Part shown: one piece after another, positions 5,002 to 11,902 of the stretch
How positions within the stretch are numbered: the first letter of the stretch is position 1
Layout: each line of letters opens with the position of its first letter
From: Planctomycetota bacterium
GTDB taxonomy: Bacteria > Planctomycetota > Phycisphaerae > Sedimentisphaerales > Anaerohalosphaeraceae
Assembly (NCBI GenBank): GCA_021160785.1
Contig: JAGHBX010000286.1
Location: forward strand, 1-11,973
Length of the DNA: 11,973 nucleotides
Direction of reading: 5' to 3'
Translations under genes and position numbers: made by a program
The notes under the pieces: generated by a model
The model's database searches: none
What the model saw: only the letters and a program-made list of their open reading frames with translations
What the model was told of the DNA's origin: nothing

Positions 5002-6531
5002 ATGGAACGAGTATTAGTCATGCTGGCGGCCGTTGTTATATCGGCTGCGATTTTAGTGCCGGCAGGCAGCGAAATTTTGGCGGCTTCTCAAGCAGCCAAT
5101 GTGGAGGAAGTTGTCTATAAGACCGTTGGCGACCGGGAACTGCGGATGTATATCAATTATCCGCCGGGCTGGAAGGCTACCGACAAGCACGGCGTGATAG
5201 TGTTCTTCTTTGGCGGCGGCTGGACGGGCGGGTCGGTCGGGCAGTTCGAGGATCAGGCTGCATACCTTGCAAGTCGCGGACTGGTCGCGGCGCGGGCGGA
5301 CTATCGTGTCAAAAGTCGCGACGGCGTAACCCCCGATGAGTGTGTCGAAGACGCCCGAAGCGCCGTCCGCTGGATTCGCAAAAACGCCAAACGACTCGGA
5401 ATCGACCCCGGCAGACTGATCGCATCGGGCGGCTCGGCCGGAGGACACCTGGCCGCATGTACGATGATTAAAGACAGCGTAGACGCCGAAGGCGACGACC
5501 TGTCGATCTCGACTGTTCCGCAGGCGATGGTGCTGTTCAATCCGGTGCTCAGTTTCAAGCACGAAATAATGATAGGACGCCTCGGAGAGAAAAAGAACCT
5601 TGCCGGCAATATCTCTCCCACGCTGCACTTGCACAAGAAGGCGCCGCCGGCGCTGATCCTGTTCGGCACCGACGACCGATTGAAGGTCTTTGGCGACGAA
5701 TACTGGAAAAAGGCAAAAGGCCTCGGCGTCCGCGCCGACAAGTTCCTCGCCGAAGGTCAGGGGCATGGCTTTTTCAACCGCTCACCGTGGAAAGAGCGAA
5801 CATTGATCGCCGCCGATAAGTTTCTCGCCTCCCTCGGTTTTCTCGAAGGGGAACCGACCGTCAAGGCGCCCGCGGAGATACCCGATGCCCAGCGCCGGCG
5901 GCGCCGGGGGGGCGGGCGCCGCGCACATCCCGACACCGCGCGTTGGCCGAGTCTCTTCGACGCCGACCTTGCAAACGCCGTAAAGCCCGAGGGGGTCTGG
6001 ACGGTTTCCGACGGCGTGCTCACGGCAAGCGAGGATAAGGCGATCTGGACGAAGAAGGACTTTGACAATTTCATCCTCGACCTGGAGTTCAAGACCGCAG
6101 ACGGCACAAACAGCGGCGTCATTGTCTACTGCACCGATACGAAGAACTGGATGCCCAATTCCGTCGAGGTCCAGATTGCCGACGACTACGCAGAAGAATG
6201 GGCCAAATCACCCAAGACATGGCACTGCGGCGCGATCTTCGGACACCTGGCGCCGACTAAGAGCATGGTCAAAAAGCCCGGCGAGTGGAACCGCTTAACG
6301 ATAAGATGTATGGACCAGAAAATCGACGTCATGCTCAACGGCGAGCGGGTCGCCTCGATGGACATGAGCTTGTGGACATCGGCCAAGACCAACCCCGACG
6401 GTTCCCAGATTCCGCCGTGGCTGAGCAAGCCGTTCAGCAAACAACCCACAAAAGGAAAGATCGGACTCCAGGGCAAACACGCAGGCGCTCCGATCTGGTT
6501 TCGCAACATAAATATCAGGGAGCTAAGGTAG
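5002..6531 (+). CDS. Secreted alpha/beta hydrolase (esterase) fused to DUF1080 domain
   Basis: The 509-residue product has two catalytic-type domains after an N-terminal signal (residues 1 to about 28). Residues about 35-282 form an alpha/beta hydrolase of the carboxylesterase/hormone-sensitive lipase type: oxyanion loop FGGGW (70-74), nucleophile Ser145 in GGSAGG, likely acid Asp224 or Asp225 in FGTDDR, and His255 in GQGHGFF. The usual oxyanion HGGG has Phe in place of His. Residues about 315-509 match DUF1080, now called the 3-keto-disaccharide hydrolase domain, a beta-sandwich common in planctomycetes (WPSLFD, then SGVIVY, GEWNRLTIR and IWFRNINIREL). The two are joined by a striking linker, RRRRRGGGRR (298-307). 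The protein is probably exported and acts on acylated or oxidised polysaccharide fragments; that substrate is inference. AGGAGGT lies just upstream of ATG 5002. Confidence 0.9.
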   Translation: MERVLVMLAAVVISAAILVPAGSEILAASQAANVEEVVYKTVGDRELRMYINYPPGWKATDKHGVIVFFFGGGWTGGSVGQFEDQAAYLASRGLVAARADYRVKSRDGVTPDECVEDARSAVRWIRKNAKRLGIDPGRLIASGGSAGGHLAACTMIKDSVDAEGDDLSISTVPQAMVLFNPVLSFKHEIMIGRLGEKKNLAGNISPTLHLHKKAPPALILFGTDDRLKVFGDEYWKKAKGLGVRADKFLAEGQGHGFFNRSPWKERTLIAADKFLASLGFLEGEPTVKAPAEIPDAQRRRRRGGGRRAHPDTARWPSLFDADLANAVKPEGVWTVSDGVLTASEDKAIWTKKDFDNFILDLEFKTADGTNSGVIVYCTDTKNWMPNSVEVQIADDYAEEWAKSPKTWHCGAIFGHLAPTKSMVKKPGEWNRLTIRCMDQKIDVMLNGERVASMDMSLWTSAKTNPDGSQIPPWLSKPFSKQPTKGKIGLQGKHAGAPIWFRNINIRELR

Positions 6532-6549
6532 GGCGGGGCTTGCCCCGCC
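6532..6549. terminator. Hairpin between convergent genes
   Basis: GGCGGGG-CTTG-CCCCGCC is a perfect seven-pair stem starting at the base after the esterase stop codon and 45 bases past the PEPCK stop on the other strand. It has no T-tract on either side, so termination would be weak or factor-assisted. Confidence 0.4.
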
Positions 6550-6593
6550 GTTGCCGTCGGCATGAAAACGACGGGAGACAGCCTTTCATGAGA

Positions 6594-8468
6594 TTACAGG
6601 TCAAGCGGCGAGATGAGATCGCCGTGTTTTTCCTTTGCTTCATTCAGTCGGCCGCGAATATTTGCGAATGTGTCATACACAATCTGCGGCGTGTCGGGCA
6701 CCTTGCTCCGATAGATTGCCTCGACCCGGTCGAACTTGGTTAACAGATTCGGCACACGAGTCGTGAACGCTTTTATATAAGCGGCCTCGGTGTAGTCGAC
6801 GCCGAGTTTTTCCTTGAAGAGCTTCTGCACATCCTTATGCAGCGGGATCCAGCCGGTCGGCGCCTTTTTCGCATCAACGTCGCTGTTTACCCGCAGTTCG
6901 GCCCAGAGCATCCAGACGGTCTTATCCAGGATTCCGTTTAAGTAGGCGCCGTTTTCATCTCGGAGGAAGTAGTTCACCGAAAAGATCGCAGGCGGATTGT
7001 CCACGCCTTTGGCGAAATCCAGATTGTTCCGGATGTACTGCCCCAACGGGATCGAGACAAAGTCCTGGTTGGACATGATATTGAATGTCCGCACGCCCTC
7101 TTTGCCTAATGTCGCAGCGGTCGTTTCGGATTCAAGCGTTGCGCCTTTGGCGATAATACCCTCTGCCCAGTCAAACGCCTGCTCAACGGGCACTAATGTA
7201 TCGCTGTCTCTGCCGCCGTAGACTATGCCGCCCAACAGGGCGCCGTTCGGGTCGTCGGCTAACGGATCGCGGTTGGCGAGAGCCCCAATCGAAACAGTAT
7301 AGCGGGCGTTCTTGTGCGATGCGGTAATCTCGTTGCCCTTGTCGTCGGTTTTGCCCTTATGCCACTTGCCCGAATGGTTCGTGCCTTCGGTGGGCAGTTC
7401 CTTACCCATGCCAAGCCAATGCGGCGCACCGTCGTCGGTAATGAGCACATTGCCGAAGATCACCTCACCGGGAGTTGTGATAGCCTCATAGATGACGGGA
7501 TCGTCTTTGGAGTTGACATCGCGAATGATGCCGAAAATGCCGCGTTCAACGTTGGCGGTATATATCTTACCGCCTCTCTTTCGCAGGTAAGCAATGTCGT
7601 CGCCGATTATAGTTTGGCCGGGGATCATGGCCGTTGAGGTCTTGCCGCATGCCGACGGGAACGCTCCGGCAAAATATGTTACCCTGCCGTTGGGTCCGTG
7701 TGCGCCCATGATGAACATGTGCTCGGCGAGCCAGCCTTCCTTCGATGCCTTCTGGATCGCAAGCCGCAGGGAGAGTTTCTTTAAGCCCACGGTATTGCCT
7801 GCATACTGGGTATTGGTCGAGTAGACCAGATTGTCTTCCAGGTCTATGTAAATACGGCGTTTGTCGATATCCTTGCTGCAGCCGTTTTCGTCGGTAACGC
7901 CCTGGGTGTGGATGAATCTGAAGAACTCATCATTAGGACCGACCTTCTTGAACTGCTCATAGCCGGGCCGATACAGGATGATCTCGCTGTGGGCCACATA
8001 CGGCGAATCGGTTACCTGAACGCACGAAATCGAAAAATCCGAATCCGTCGGTCCGAGGCAGAAGAAACATACGATCATCTGCTTGCCGACCATCGAATCC
8101 TTGATAAACGACCGAACTTCTTCGGTGCCGCTCGCCTTGTCGGTGGAGTTGAGGCTCTCGCCAAGGTCCACGCCCTCCGGCAGGAGATACTTCGTATTTC
8201 CCTTGTCGCGGGCCTGGTCGTTGTAGCCGTCAAAATGGTACGTATGACCCTCGGCAGCCAGCGGGTGCTCGCCACCGCCACTTCTGGCCATTTCGCGAAT
8301 TGCCGCCAGTTCCTGCTCGTCGTCGGTCGCCACGAAAACCGAACCCGGATTAGCTAATTCTATCGCATCGGCGACGAACGCATGCATTTTTGCGTTGTCA
8401 ATCGCCATTAATTTGCTGAAATTGTCCTCTGTCAGCCGTTCCTGCAATAATTTCCGTACACTATCCAC
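6594..8468 (-). CDS. pckG: Phosphoenolpyruvate carboxykinase (GTP)
   Basis: This cytoplasmic enzyme interconverts oxaloacetate and phosphoenolpyruvate with GTP/GDP, linking the citric acid cycle to gluconeogenesis or, in some anaerobes, carboxylating PEP. The 624-residue product has the GTP-type signature FPSACGKT (270-277) with the reactive Cys and P-loop Lys. The preceding region NTVGLKKLSLRLAIQ (225-239) and HMFIMGAHGP (250-259) are also family-like, as is the following GDDIAYLRK. Length fits the GTP family (about 600-625) and not the shorter ATP family. Translation starts at GTG 8468, with GGAAGGA about nine bases upstream; no ATG is better placed. It has its own promoter at 8517-8545, so it is probably transcribed alone, although read-through from the cysteine-rich gene upstream is possible. 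It converges on the esterase gene. No disrupted motif was seen. Confidence 0.96.
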   Translation of the reverse strand: MDSVRKLLQERLTEDNFSKLMAIDNAKMHAFVADAIELANPGSVFVATDDEQELAAIREMARSGGGEHPLAAEGHTYHFDGYNDQARDKGNTKYLLPEGVDLGESLNSTDKASGTEEVRSFIKDSMVGKQMIVCFFCLGPTDSDFSISCVQVTDSPYVAHSEIILYRPGYEQFKKVGPNDEFFRFIHTQGVTDENGCSKDIDKRRIYIDLEDNLVYSTNTQYAGNTVGLKKLSLRLAIQKASKEGWLAEHMFIMGAHGPNGRVTYFAGAFPSACGKTSTAMIPGQTIIGDDIAYLRKRGGKIYTANVERGIFGIIRDVNSKDDPVIYEAITTPGEVIFGNVLITDDGAPHWLGMGKELPTEGTNHSGKWHKGKTDDKGNEITASHKNARYTVSIGALANRDPLADDPNGALLGGIVYGGRDSDTLVPVEQAFDWAEGIIAKGATLESETTAATLGKEGVRTFNIMSNQDFVSIPLGQYIRNNLDFAKGVDNPPAIFSVNYFLRDENGAYLNGILDKTVWMLWAELRVNSDVDAKKAPTGWIPLHKDVQKLFKEKLGVDYTEAAYIKAFTTRVPNLLTKFDRVEAIYRSKVPDTPQIVYDTFANIRGRLNEAKEKHGDLISPLDL

Positions 8469-8494
8469 TATTTACTGTCCTTCCTTTCAAAATA

Positions 8495-8514
8495 CCGGGT
8501 TGTCAAAATCCCGG
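8495..8514 (-). repeat. Inverted repeat over the PEPCK transcription start
   Basis: CCGGG (8495-8499) and CCCGG (8510-8514) are arms around ten A/T-rich bases. The predicted +1 of the PEPCK promoter lies near 8510, so the site could be an operator or a leader hairpin. Five-base arms are short and chance is possible. Confidence 0.35.
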
Positions 8515-8516
8515 CC

Positions 8517-8545
8517 ATTGTAGCGGTTTAAGCCCTGAGAGTCAA
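8517..8545 (-). promoter_or_regulatory. Promoter of the PEPCK gene
   Basis: On the minus strand TTGACT (8545-8540), 17 bases, then TACAAT (8522-8517): five of six matches in each box with ideal spacing, about 50 bases upstream of the GTG start. Confidence 0.72.
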
Positions 8546-8560
8546 CCACATCTGTTCAAG

Positions 8561-9052
8561 TTATATTGAGCCTCTCAGTCGTATGTGCTGGATCACTTCC
8601 CCCGATTTGATCGACATGCCGTTGGGGCAACCGGTCACATTGCAGAACGAAACAGCATTATTGAAGTCCAGTTTGGGTGTTAATCCGATAACGACCATGT
8701 CCGCATCGGGCTTGCAACTGCAATCGACCAGCTTTGCAAACATGGCGCCACAATGTGGGCAGTATAATTCGTCCTTCACGCCGTCTTTCAACTCGCCCGA
8801 CAGGATGACCTTCTCGAAATCCCCCTCAATTGCCGAAAGAACAAACTCGCCCTCCATGTCCGCCCGCTTAAACTTCATTCGCAATCCGCCGGCCCCGTGT
8901 ACCTTGTGTTCCTTATCAATGATATTGCAGCCGTCAGGACAGTATGCTTCGGTTACAACGTACCTCACTTTTTTATCGTCCGTCTCTTTTGTGCCTTTTT
9001 TCCGCTGCATGAGCGGAATAATCAATTTCCCATCTTTACTGAAGCGATCCAT
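8561..9052 (-). CDS. Cysteine-rich conserved protein of unknown function, probable metal binding
   Basis: The 163-residue product has eight cysteines arranged as four close pairs: CPDGC (38/42), CPHC (98/101), CSC (111/113) and CNVTGC (137/142). CPHCG and CSC resemble a zinc ribbon, and the outer pairs could form a second site; iron-sulfur binding is not excluded. The start is rich in charged residues (RKKGTKETDDKK, 17-28), with no signal peptide or membrane segment, so it is likely cytoplasmic. I recall similar small conserved proteins with N-terminal CP.G and central CP.CG in other anaerobic bacteria but know no function. ATG 9052 has GGAAGGGG about six bases upstream. It precedes PEPCK on the same strand, but PEPCK has its own promoter, so shared function is not implied. 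No terminator was seen between them. Confidence 0.82.
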   Translation of the reverse strand: MDRFSKDGKLIIPLMQRKKGTKETDDKKVRYVVTEAYCPDGCNIIDKEHKVHGAGGLRMKFKRADMEGEFVLSAIEGDFEKVILSGELKDGVKDELYCPHCGAMFAKLVDCSCKPDADMVVIGLTPKLDFNNAVSFCNVTGCPNGMSIKSGEVIQHIRLRGSI

Positions 9053-9219
9053 ATTAAACCCCTTCCTTATTATGCATGCTCATTACTTATTCCCCGGGTC
9101 TACGTAAGCGGTTGGATCAACGCTTGGCAGGTCGCCATTCGGATTGCAGCGGATACACATGTTCGAACTTTTTTCCATAAACTTTTCTTTACAACTCAGT
9201 TATGTATGCTTGCGCCAAC

Positions 9220-9261
9220 AAAAAAAGGCCTGCCGTGTCTCCAAAGAGACATGGCAGGCCT
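9220..9261 (-). terminator. Strong intrinsic terminator
   Basis: AGGCCTGCC-G-TGTCTC (9226-9241) pairs with GAGACA-T-GGCAGGCCT (9246-9261): about 16 pairs with one wobble and a four-base loop. On the minus strand it is followed by seven T residues (complement of 9226-9220) and further T-rich sequence. It ends transcription arriving from the DUF2294 side. Confidence 0.85.
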
Positions 9262-9276
9262 GTATTCTGTTCGGTC

Positions 9277-9297
9277 ATCTGTCAAACGCCGACAGAT
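9277..9297. repeat. Perfect 7-base inverted repeat
   Basis: ATCTGTC (9277-9283), seven bases, GACAGAT (9291-9297). It lies between the two minus-strand terminators and would form a hairpin in a read-through transcript. Confidence 0.5.
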
Positions 9298-9330
9298 CAC
9301 CGACAACTTACATACCATAATTTCTGAGGC

Positions 9331-9372
9331 AAAAAAACCCGGCAGAAGTTTTCCATCATTGCTTGCCGCCGG
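9331..9372 (-). terminator. Intrinsic terminator downstream of the DUF2294 gene
   Basis: On the minus strand CCGGCGG (9372-9366) pairs with CTGCCGG (9345-9339), with one wobble, and an inner AAG/CTT extends the stem; G and seven T residues follow (9338-9331). It lies about 115 bases beyond the DUF2294 stop. Confidence 0.6.
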
Positions 9373-9488
9373 CTTGTCATCGAACAGGCAAAATCAATTG
9401 CCTCTTCTAAGTCTGCCTCTCATTTTTATACTGTCAACAATTATATACAGATGCCCCGAAAGAACAAGCTTTTTTCTGGAATATTGTG

Positions 9489-9881
9489 TTAATCGCCGGC
9501 TTGAGTTTCAATTTGCGGAGCACTTTCAAGGGTGAATATGATCACTCTCTCACCGGTGACCGTGCTGATATCGGTGTGCATGCTCGTGACTTTTGTTGCC
9601 AGGATATTCTGGATTATGTTCTCCAGCAACGGTCTTGCTTTTTCCAGAAGTTCTATTCGCACCTGCTTTATCAGGGCCCTGCCCTTGAGATTGTCGTCGC
9701 TCCTGGCAAGCTGCTTTTCGGCGGGCGTCAGGACCCCCCGAAGTCGCACAATCACCATATCGCTGAGAAGATAGGTCTTGGTCTCATCAGGTCCGCGTCC
9801 CATATATTCCTTCTCGAACTGGATGATCGCTTTGCTGATTTCTGCTTCTGTCTGACCTTTTGTTTTTTCGCGGTTAACCAT
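9489..9881 (-). CDS. DUF2294 / MpsC-type protein
   Basis: The 130-residue product matches DUF2294, renamed MpsC after a component of the staphylococcal sodium-translocating membrane-potential system. The family pattern is clear: EAEISKAIIQFEKEYMGRGP (13-31), TYLLSDMVIVRLRGVLTPAE (36-55), KQVRIELLEKARPLLENII (72-90) and MHTDISTVTGERVIIFTL (101-118). It has no membrane segment and is probably cytoplasmic. Molecular function in bacteria outside Staphylococcus is not established, and no MpsA- or MpsB-like gene lies in the window, so a role in ion transport should not be assumed here. ATG 9881 has only a weak AAAGAA upstream. Its promoter (9938-9965) lies back to back with that of the acyl-CoA ligase, and two terminators follow it. 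Single-domain, full length. Confidence 0.88.
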   Translation of the reverse strand: MVNREKTKGQTEAEISKAIIQFEKEYMGRGPDETKTYLLSDMVIVRLRGVLTPAEKQLARSDDNLKGRALIKQVRIELLEKARPLLENIIQNILATKVTSMHTDISTVTGERVIIFTLESAPQIETQAGD

Positions 9882-9937
9882 GTTCTTTGAGTGCCTTTAC
9901 TGTAATACCCTGTATATGTTCATGCCAATGCCGGATT

Positions 9938-9965
9938 ATCATAGCCAAATCGCAGTACTTGTCAA
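9938..9965 (-). promoter_or_regulatory. Promoter of the DUF2294 gene
   Basis: On the minus strand a perfect TTGACA (9965-9960) and TATGAT (9943-9938) are separated by 16 bases. The -35 boxes of this promoter and the ligase promoter are about 43 bases apart and point away from each other. Confidence 0.65.
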
Positions 9966-10008
9966 GCCATGACTACTTGGCGCATTGCCGGGGGTGGGAG
10001 GCTTTTTC

Positions 10009-10037
10009 TTGACCGGCCGTCGGCGCCAGGTTACAAT
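10009..10037 (+). promoter_or_regulatory. Promoter of the acyl-CoA ligase gene
   Basis: TTGACC (10009-10014), 17 bases, TACAAT (10032-10037). It lies downstream of the ATG at 9969 that opens the longest frame, so that start cannot be used from this promoter. Confidence 0.65.
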
Positions 10038-10055
10038 CACCGCATATTCTTGAGG

Positions 10056-10062
10056 AAAGGAG
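10056..10062 (+). promoter_or_regulatory. Ribosome binding site fixing the ligase start
   Basis: AAAGGAG lies five bases before ATG 10068 and decides for this start; the ATG at 9969 has no comparable site. Confidence 0.75.
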
Positions 10063-10067
10063 CTGTC

Positions 10068-11633
10068 ATGAGCACACTGAAACTGCCGGAACGGCTAAAC
10101 GCCGCGACCGTATTTGTTGACGATAATGTGTCTGCCGGTCGCGGGGCTAAGGCGGCGATCCTTTGCGGCGACGAGACGGTAACCTACCAGCAACTTGCGG
10201 GCAACGTCAATCGTCTCGGCAATGCGCTCAAGGGCTTAGGCGTTGGCATGGAGGAGCGGGTCGCGATTATCATGCCAGACGATGCGGAATGCGTGTATGC
10301 CTTTTTCGGCGCCATGAAGATCGGCGCCGTTTCGATACCGACTAATACGATGCTCATGGCGAAGGATTATGAGTATCTCTTAAACAACAGCCGGGCAAGA
10401 GTGCTCATCGTGCATCCGACCTTTCTCGATAAGATTACTGAGATCAGGGAGCAGTTGCGGTACCTTGAGCACATCATCGTCGCGGGCGACGGCGCCGATG
10501 GTTTCCCAAAGCTTTCGGATTTGATGGAGAAGGCTTCGCCCCAACTGGATGCGGCCGATACGAGCAAGGACGATTCGGCGTTTTGGCTTTACAGTTCGGG
10601 CACAACCGGCTTTCCCAAGGGCGCGATTCATCTGCATCACGACATGATTGTCGCCGCCGATCTTTATGCACGCGACACCATCGGCATTGTCGAATCGGAT
10701 GTCTCCTTTTCCGTCGCCAAGCTGTTCTTCGCCTACGGCTTGGGCAACGGCCTTTACTTCCCGCTGCGAATGGGCGGTAAAACGGTCCTCCTGCCGGGCC
10801 GGCCCATGCCCAAAACGGTGTACGAAGTGATCGACCGGTATCAGCCGACAGTATTCTACGGCGTGCCGACCAGCTATGCGGCGCTGCTGCATTTAGCCGA
10901 GCAGGAGGGGCGGACCAGCCTTGGACGTGTTCGGATGTGTGTATCGGCGGGCGAGCCGCTGCCAAAGCCGCTGTTTGACAAGTGGCTGGATCGGTTTGGC
11001 GTAGAGATATATGACGGCATCGGCTCGACCGAGATCCTGCATATCTTTATTTCGAATCGACCCGGCGCCGTCAAGCCCGGCAGCACCGGGCAGATCGTCG
11101 AGGGTTATGAGGGCAGGATTGTTGACGATGAGGGTAACGAGATGGGCATCGGCGAGACGGGAACGCTCTTGATTAAGGGCGACAGCATCGCCAACGGCTA
11201 CTGGAACAAGCACGAACAGACCAAAAAGGCCTTTCGCGGCCACTGGATCAATACGCATGACAAGTTCAGGCTCGACGAGGATGGCTACTTCTGGTACGCC
11301 GGCCGGGCAGACGACATGTTCAAGGTGAGCGGCATGGCCGTTTGGCCCGCCGATGTCGAGTCGGTCCTGATCAGCCACCCCGCCGTCTTGGAAAGTGGCG
11401 TCGTAGGCGTCCCCAACGCCGAAGGCCTCATCAAGCCGCGGGCCTACGTCGTCCTGAAAGACAAAAACGCCGCCTCCGACGAACTCATAAAGGAACTCCA
11501 GACCTACGTAAAAACAAACGCCCAGCCCCACAAATACCCACGCTCAATAATCTTCACAGAAACCCTCCCAAAAACCGCAACCGGAAAAATACAAAGATAC
11601 AAACTGCGCCAGTCAGCCGCCGGAGAGAATTGA
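10068..11633 (+). CDS. Benzoate-CoA ligase-like AMP-dependent acyl-CoA synthetase
   Basis: The 521-residue cytoplasmic enzyme belongs to the adenylate-forming (ANL) superfamily, which activates a carboxylic acid with ATP to an acyl-AMP and then to the CoA thioester. Family motifs are intact: P-loop YSSGTTGFPKG (175-185), YDGIGSTEILHIF (315-327), the aspartate of THDKFRLDEDGY (396-407), hinge GRADDMFKVSG (412-422) and catalytic Lys507 in PKTATGKIQR. The STEILHIFISNRPG stretch and overall length resemble the benzoate-CoA ligase group, so an aromatic acid is likely, though related short or branched acids are possible. No other aromatic degradation gene lies in the window, so the pathway cannot be confirmed. 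The longest frame begins at 9969, but its 33 extra residues precede the promoter at 10009-10037; ATG 10068 has a good AAAGGAG site. The last 60 codons are unusually poor in G. Confidence 0.92.
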   Translation: MSTLKLPERLNAATVFVDDNVSAGRGAKAAILCGDETVTYQQLAGNVNRLGNALKGLGVGMEERVAIIMPDDAECVYAFFGAMKIGAVSIPTNTMLMAKDYEYLLNNSRARVLIVHPTFLDKITEIREQLRYLEHIIVAGDGADGFPKLSDLMEKASPQLDAADTSKDDSAFWLYSSGTTGFPKGAIHLHHDMIVAADLYARDTIGIVESDVSFSVAKLFFAYGLGNGLYFPLRMGGKTVLLPGRPMPKTVYEVIDRYQPTVFYGVPTSYAALLHLAEQEGRTSLGRVRMCVSAGEPLPKPLFDKWLDRFGVEIYDGIGSTEILHIFISNRPGAVKPGSTGQIVEGYEGRIVDDEGNEMGIGETGTLLIKGDSIANGYWNKHEQTKKAFRGHWINTHDKFRLDEDGYFWYAGRADDMFKVSGMAVWPADVESVLISHPAVLESGVVGVPNAEGLIKPRAYVVLKDKNAASDELIKELQTYVKTNAQPHKYPRSIIFTETLPKTATGKIQRYKLRQSAAGEN

Positions 11634-11693
11634 CGGCTTGTTCAGCAGGGCAGGACGGGCAATCCCAATTCATCGAGACCCATGCTACCCCGG

Positions 11694-11744
11694 TGTCATT
11701 CCCGCGAAGCTTGTCCCCGCGAAAGCGGGGAGCGCCGAATCCAG
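11694..11744. repeat. REP-like palindromic element
   Basis: TGTCATTCCCGCGAA at the left, GAATCCAG at the right, and a central CCCCGC-GAAA-GCGGGG hairpin (11715-11730) resemble the dispersed TGTCATTCCCGCGAAAGCGGGAATCCAG-type palindromes known from many bacterial genomes. CCCGCGAA occurs twice (11701-11708 and 11716-11723), so this copy seems extended. It lies about 60 bases after the ligase stop and may also serve as its transcript end. Confidence 0.6.
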
Positions 11745-11902
11745 AATAAAACAGCCTCCGCCGAACCTGAAATCATTAACTTTGCTTCAATTGATCGATA
11801 ACAGTCAGTCTCCCTTCCTTGAAAGGACACATTACCTCTTTCGTCTCACCATTAAACCGCGAAACCAGAGAAGTAAGAGCGTGGTGGCTTCAGGGAGATC
11901 AC

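Larger units (their letters stand above)
9053..9488. other. Intergenic region with tandem minus-strand terminators, no protein gene
   Basis: These 436 bases separate the DUF2294 gene from the cysteine-rich gene. They hold two minus-strand intrinsic terminators (9220-9261 and 9331-9372) and a perfect inverted repeat (9277-9297), listed separately. On the minus strand TTGTTC followed after 16 bases by TATAAT, near 9448-9475, could be a promoter for a short RNA ending at one of the terminators. Only tiny frames occur there, for example nine and 27 codons, and neither has a good ribosome site. 9053-9219 presumably holds the promoter of the cysteine-rich gene, but no clear -35/-10 pair was found. 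Confidence 0.5.

Noticed and set aside
9190..9204. TACAACT-C-AGTTATG, resembling the 7-1-7 operator, upstream of the cysteine-rich gene
   Set aside because: Only ten of fourteen arm positions match; a match of that quality is expected a few times by chance in a window this size.
9262..9488. Tiny minus-strand frames of 9 and 27 codons as leader peptides
   Set aside because: No convincing Shine-Dalgarno sequence, and the longer one spans the terminator hairpin at 9339-9372.
8897..9535. 212-codon plus-strand frame across the cysteine-rich gene and the spacer
   Set aside because: It translates straight through a strong terminator hairpin and is antisense to real genes at both ends; composition is not protein-like.
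9969..10067. 33-residue N-terminal extension of the acyl-CoA ligase
   Set aside because: It precedes the promoter at 10009-10037 and lacks a ribosome site; ATG 10068 is well supported.
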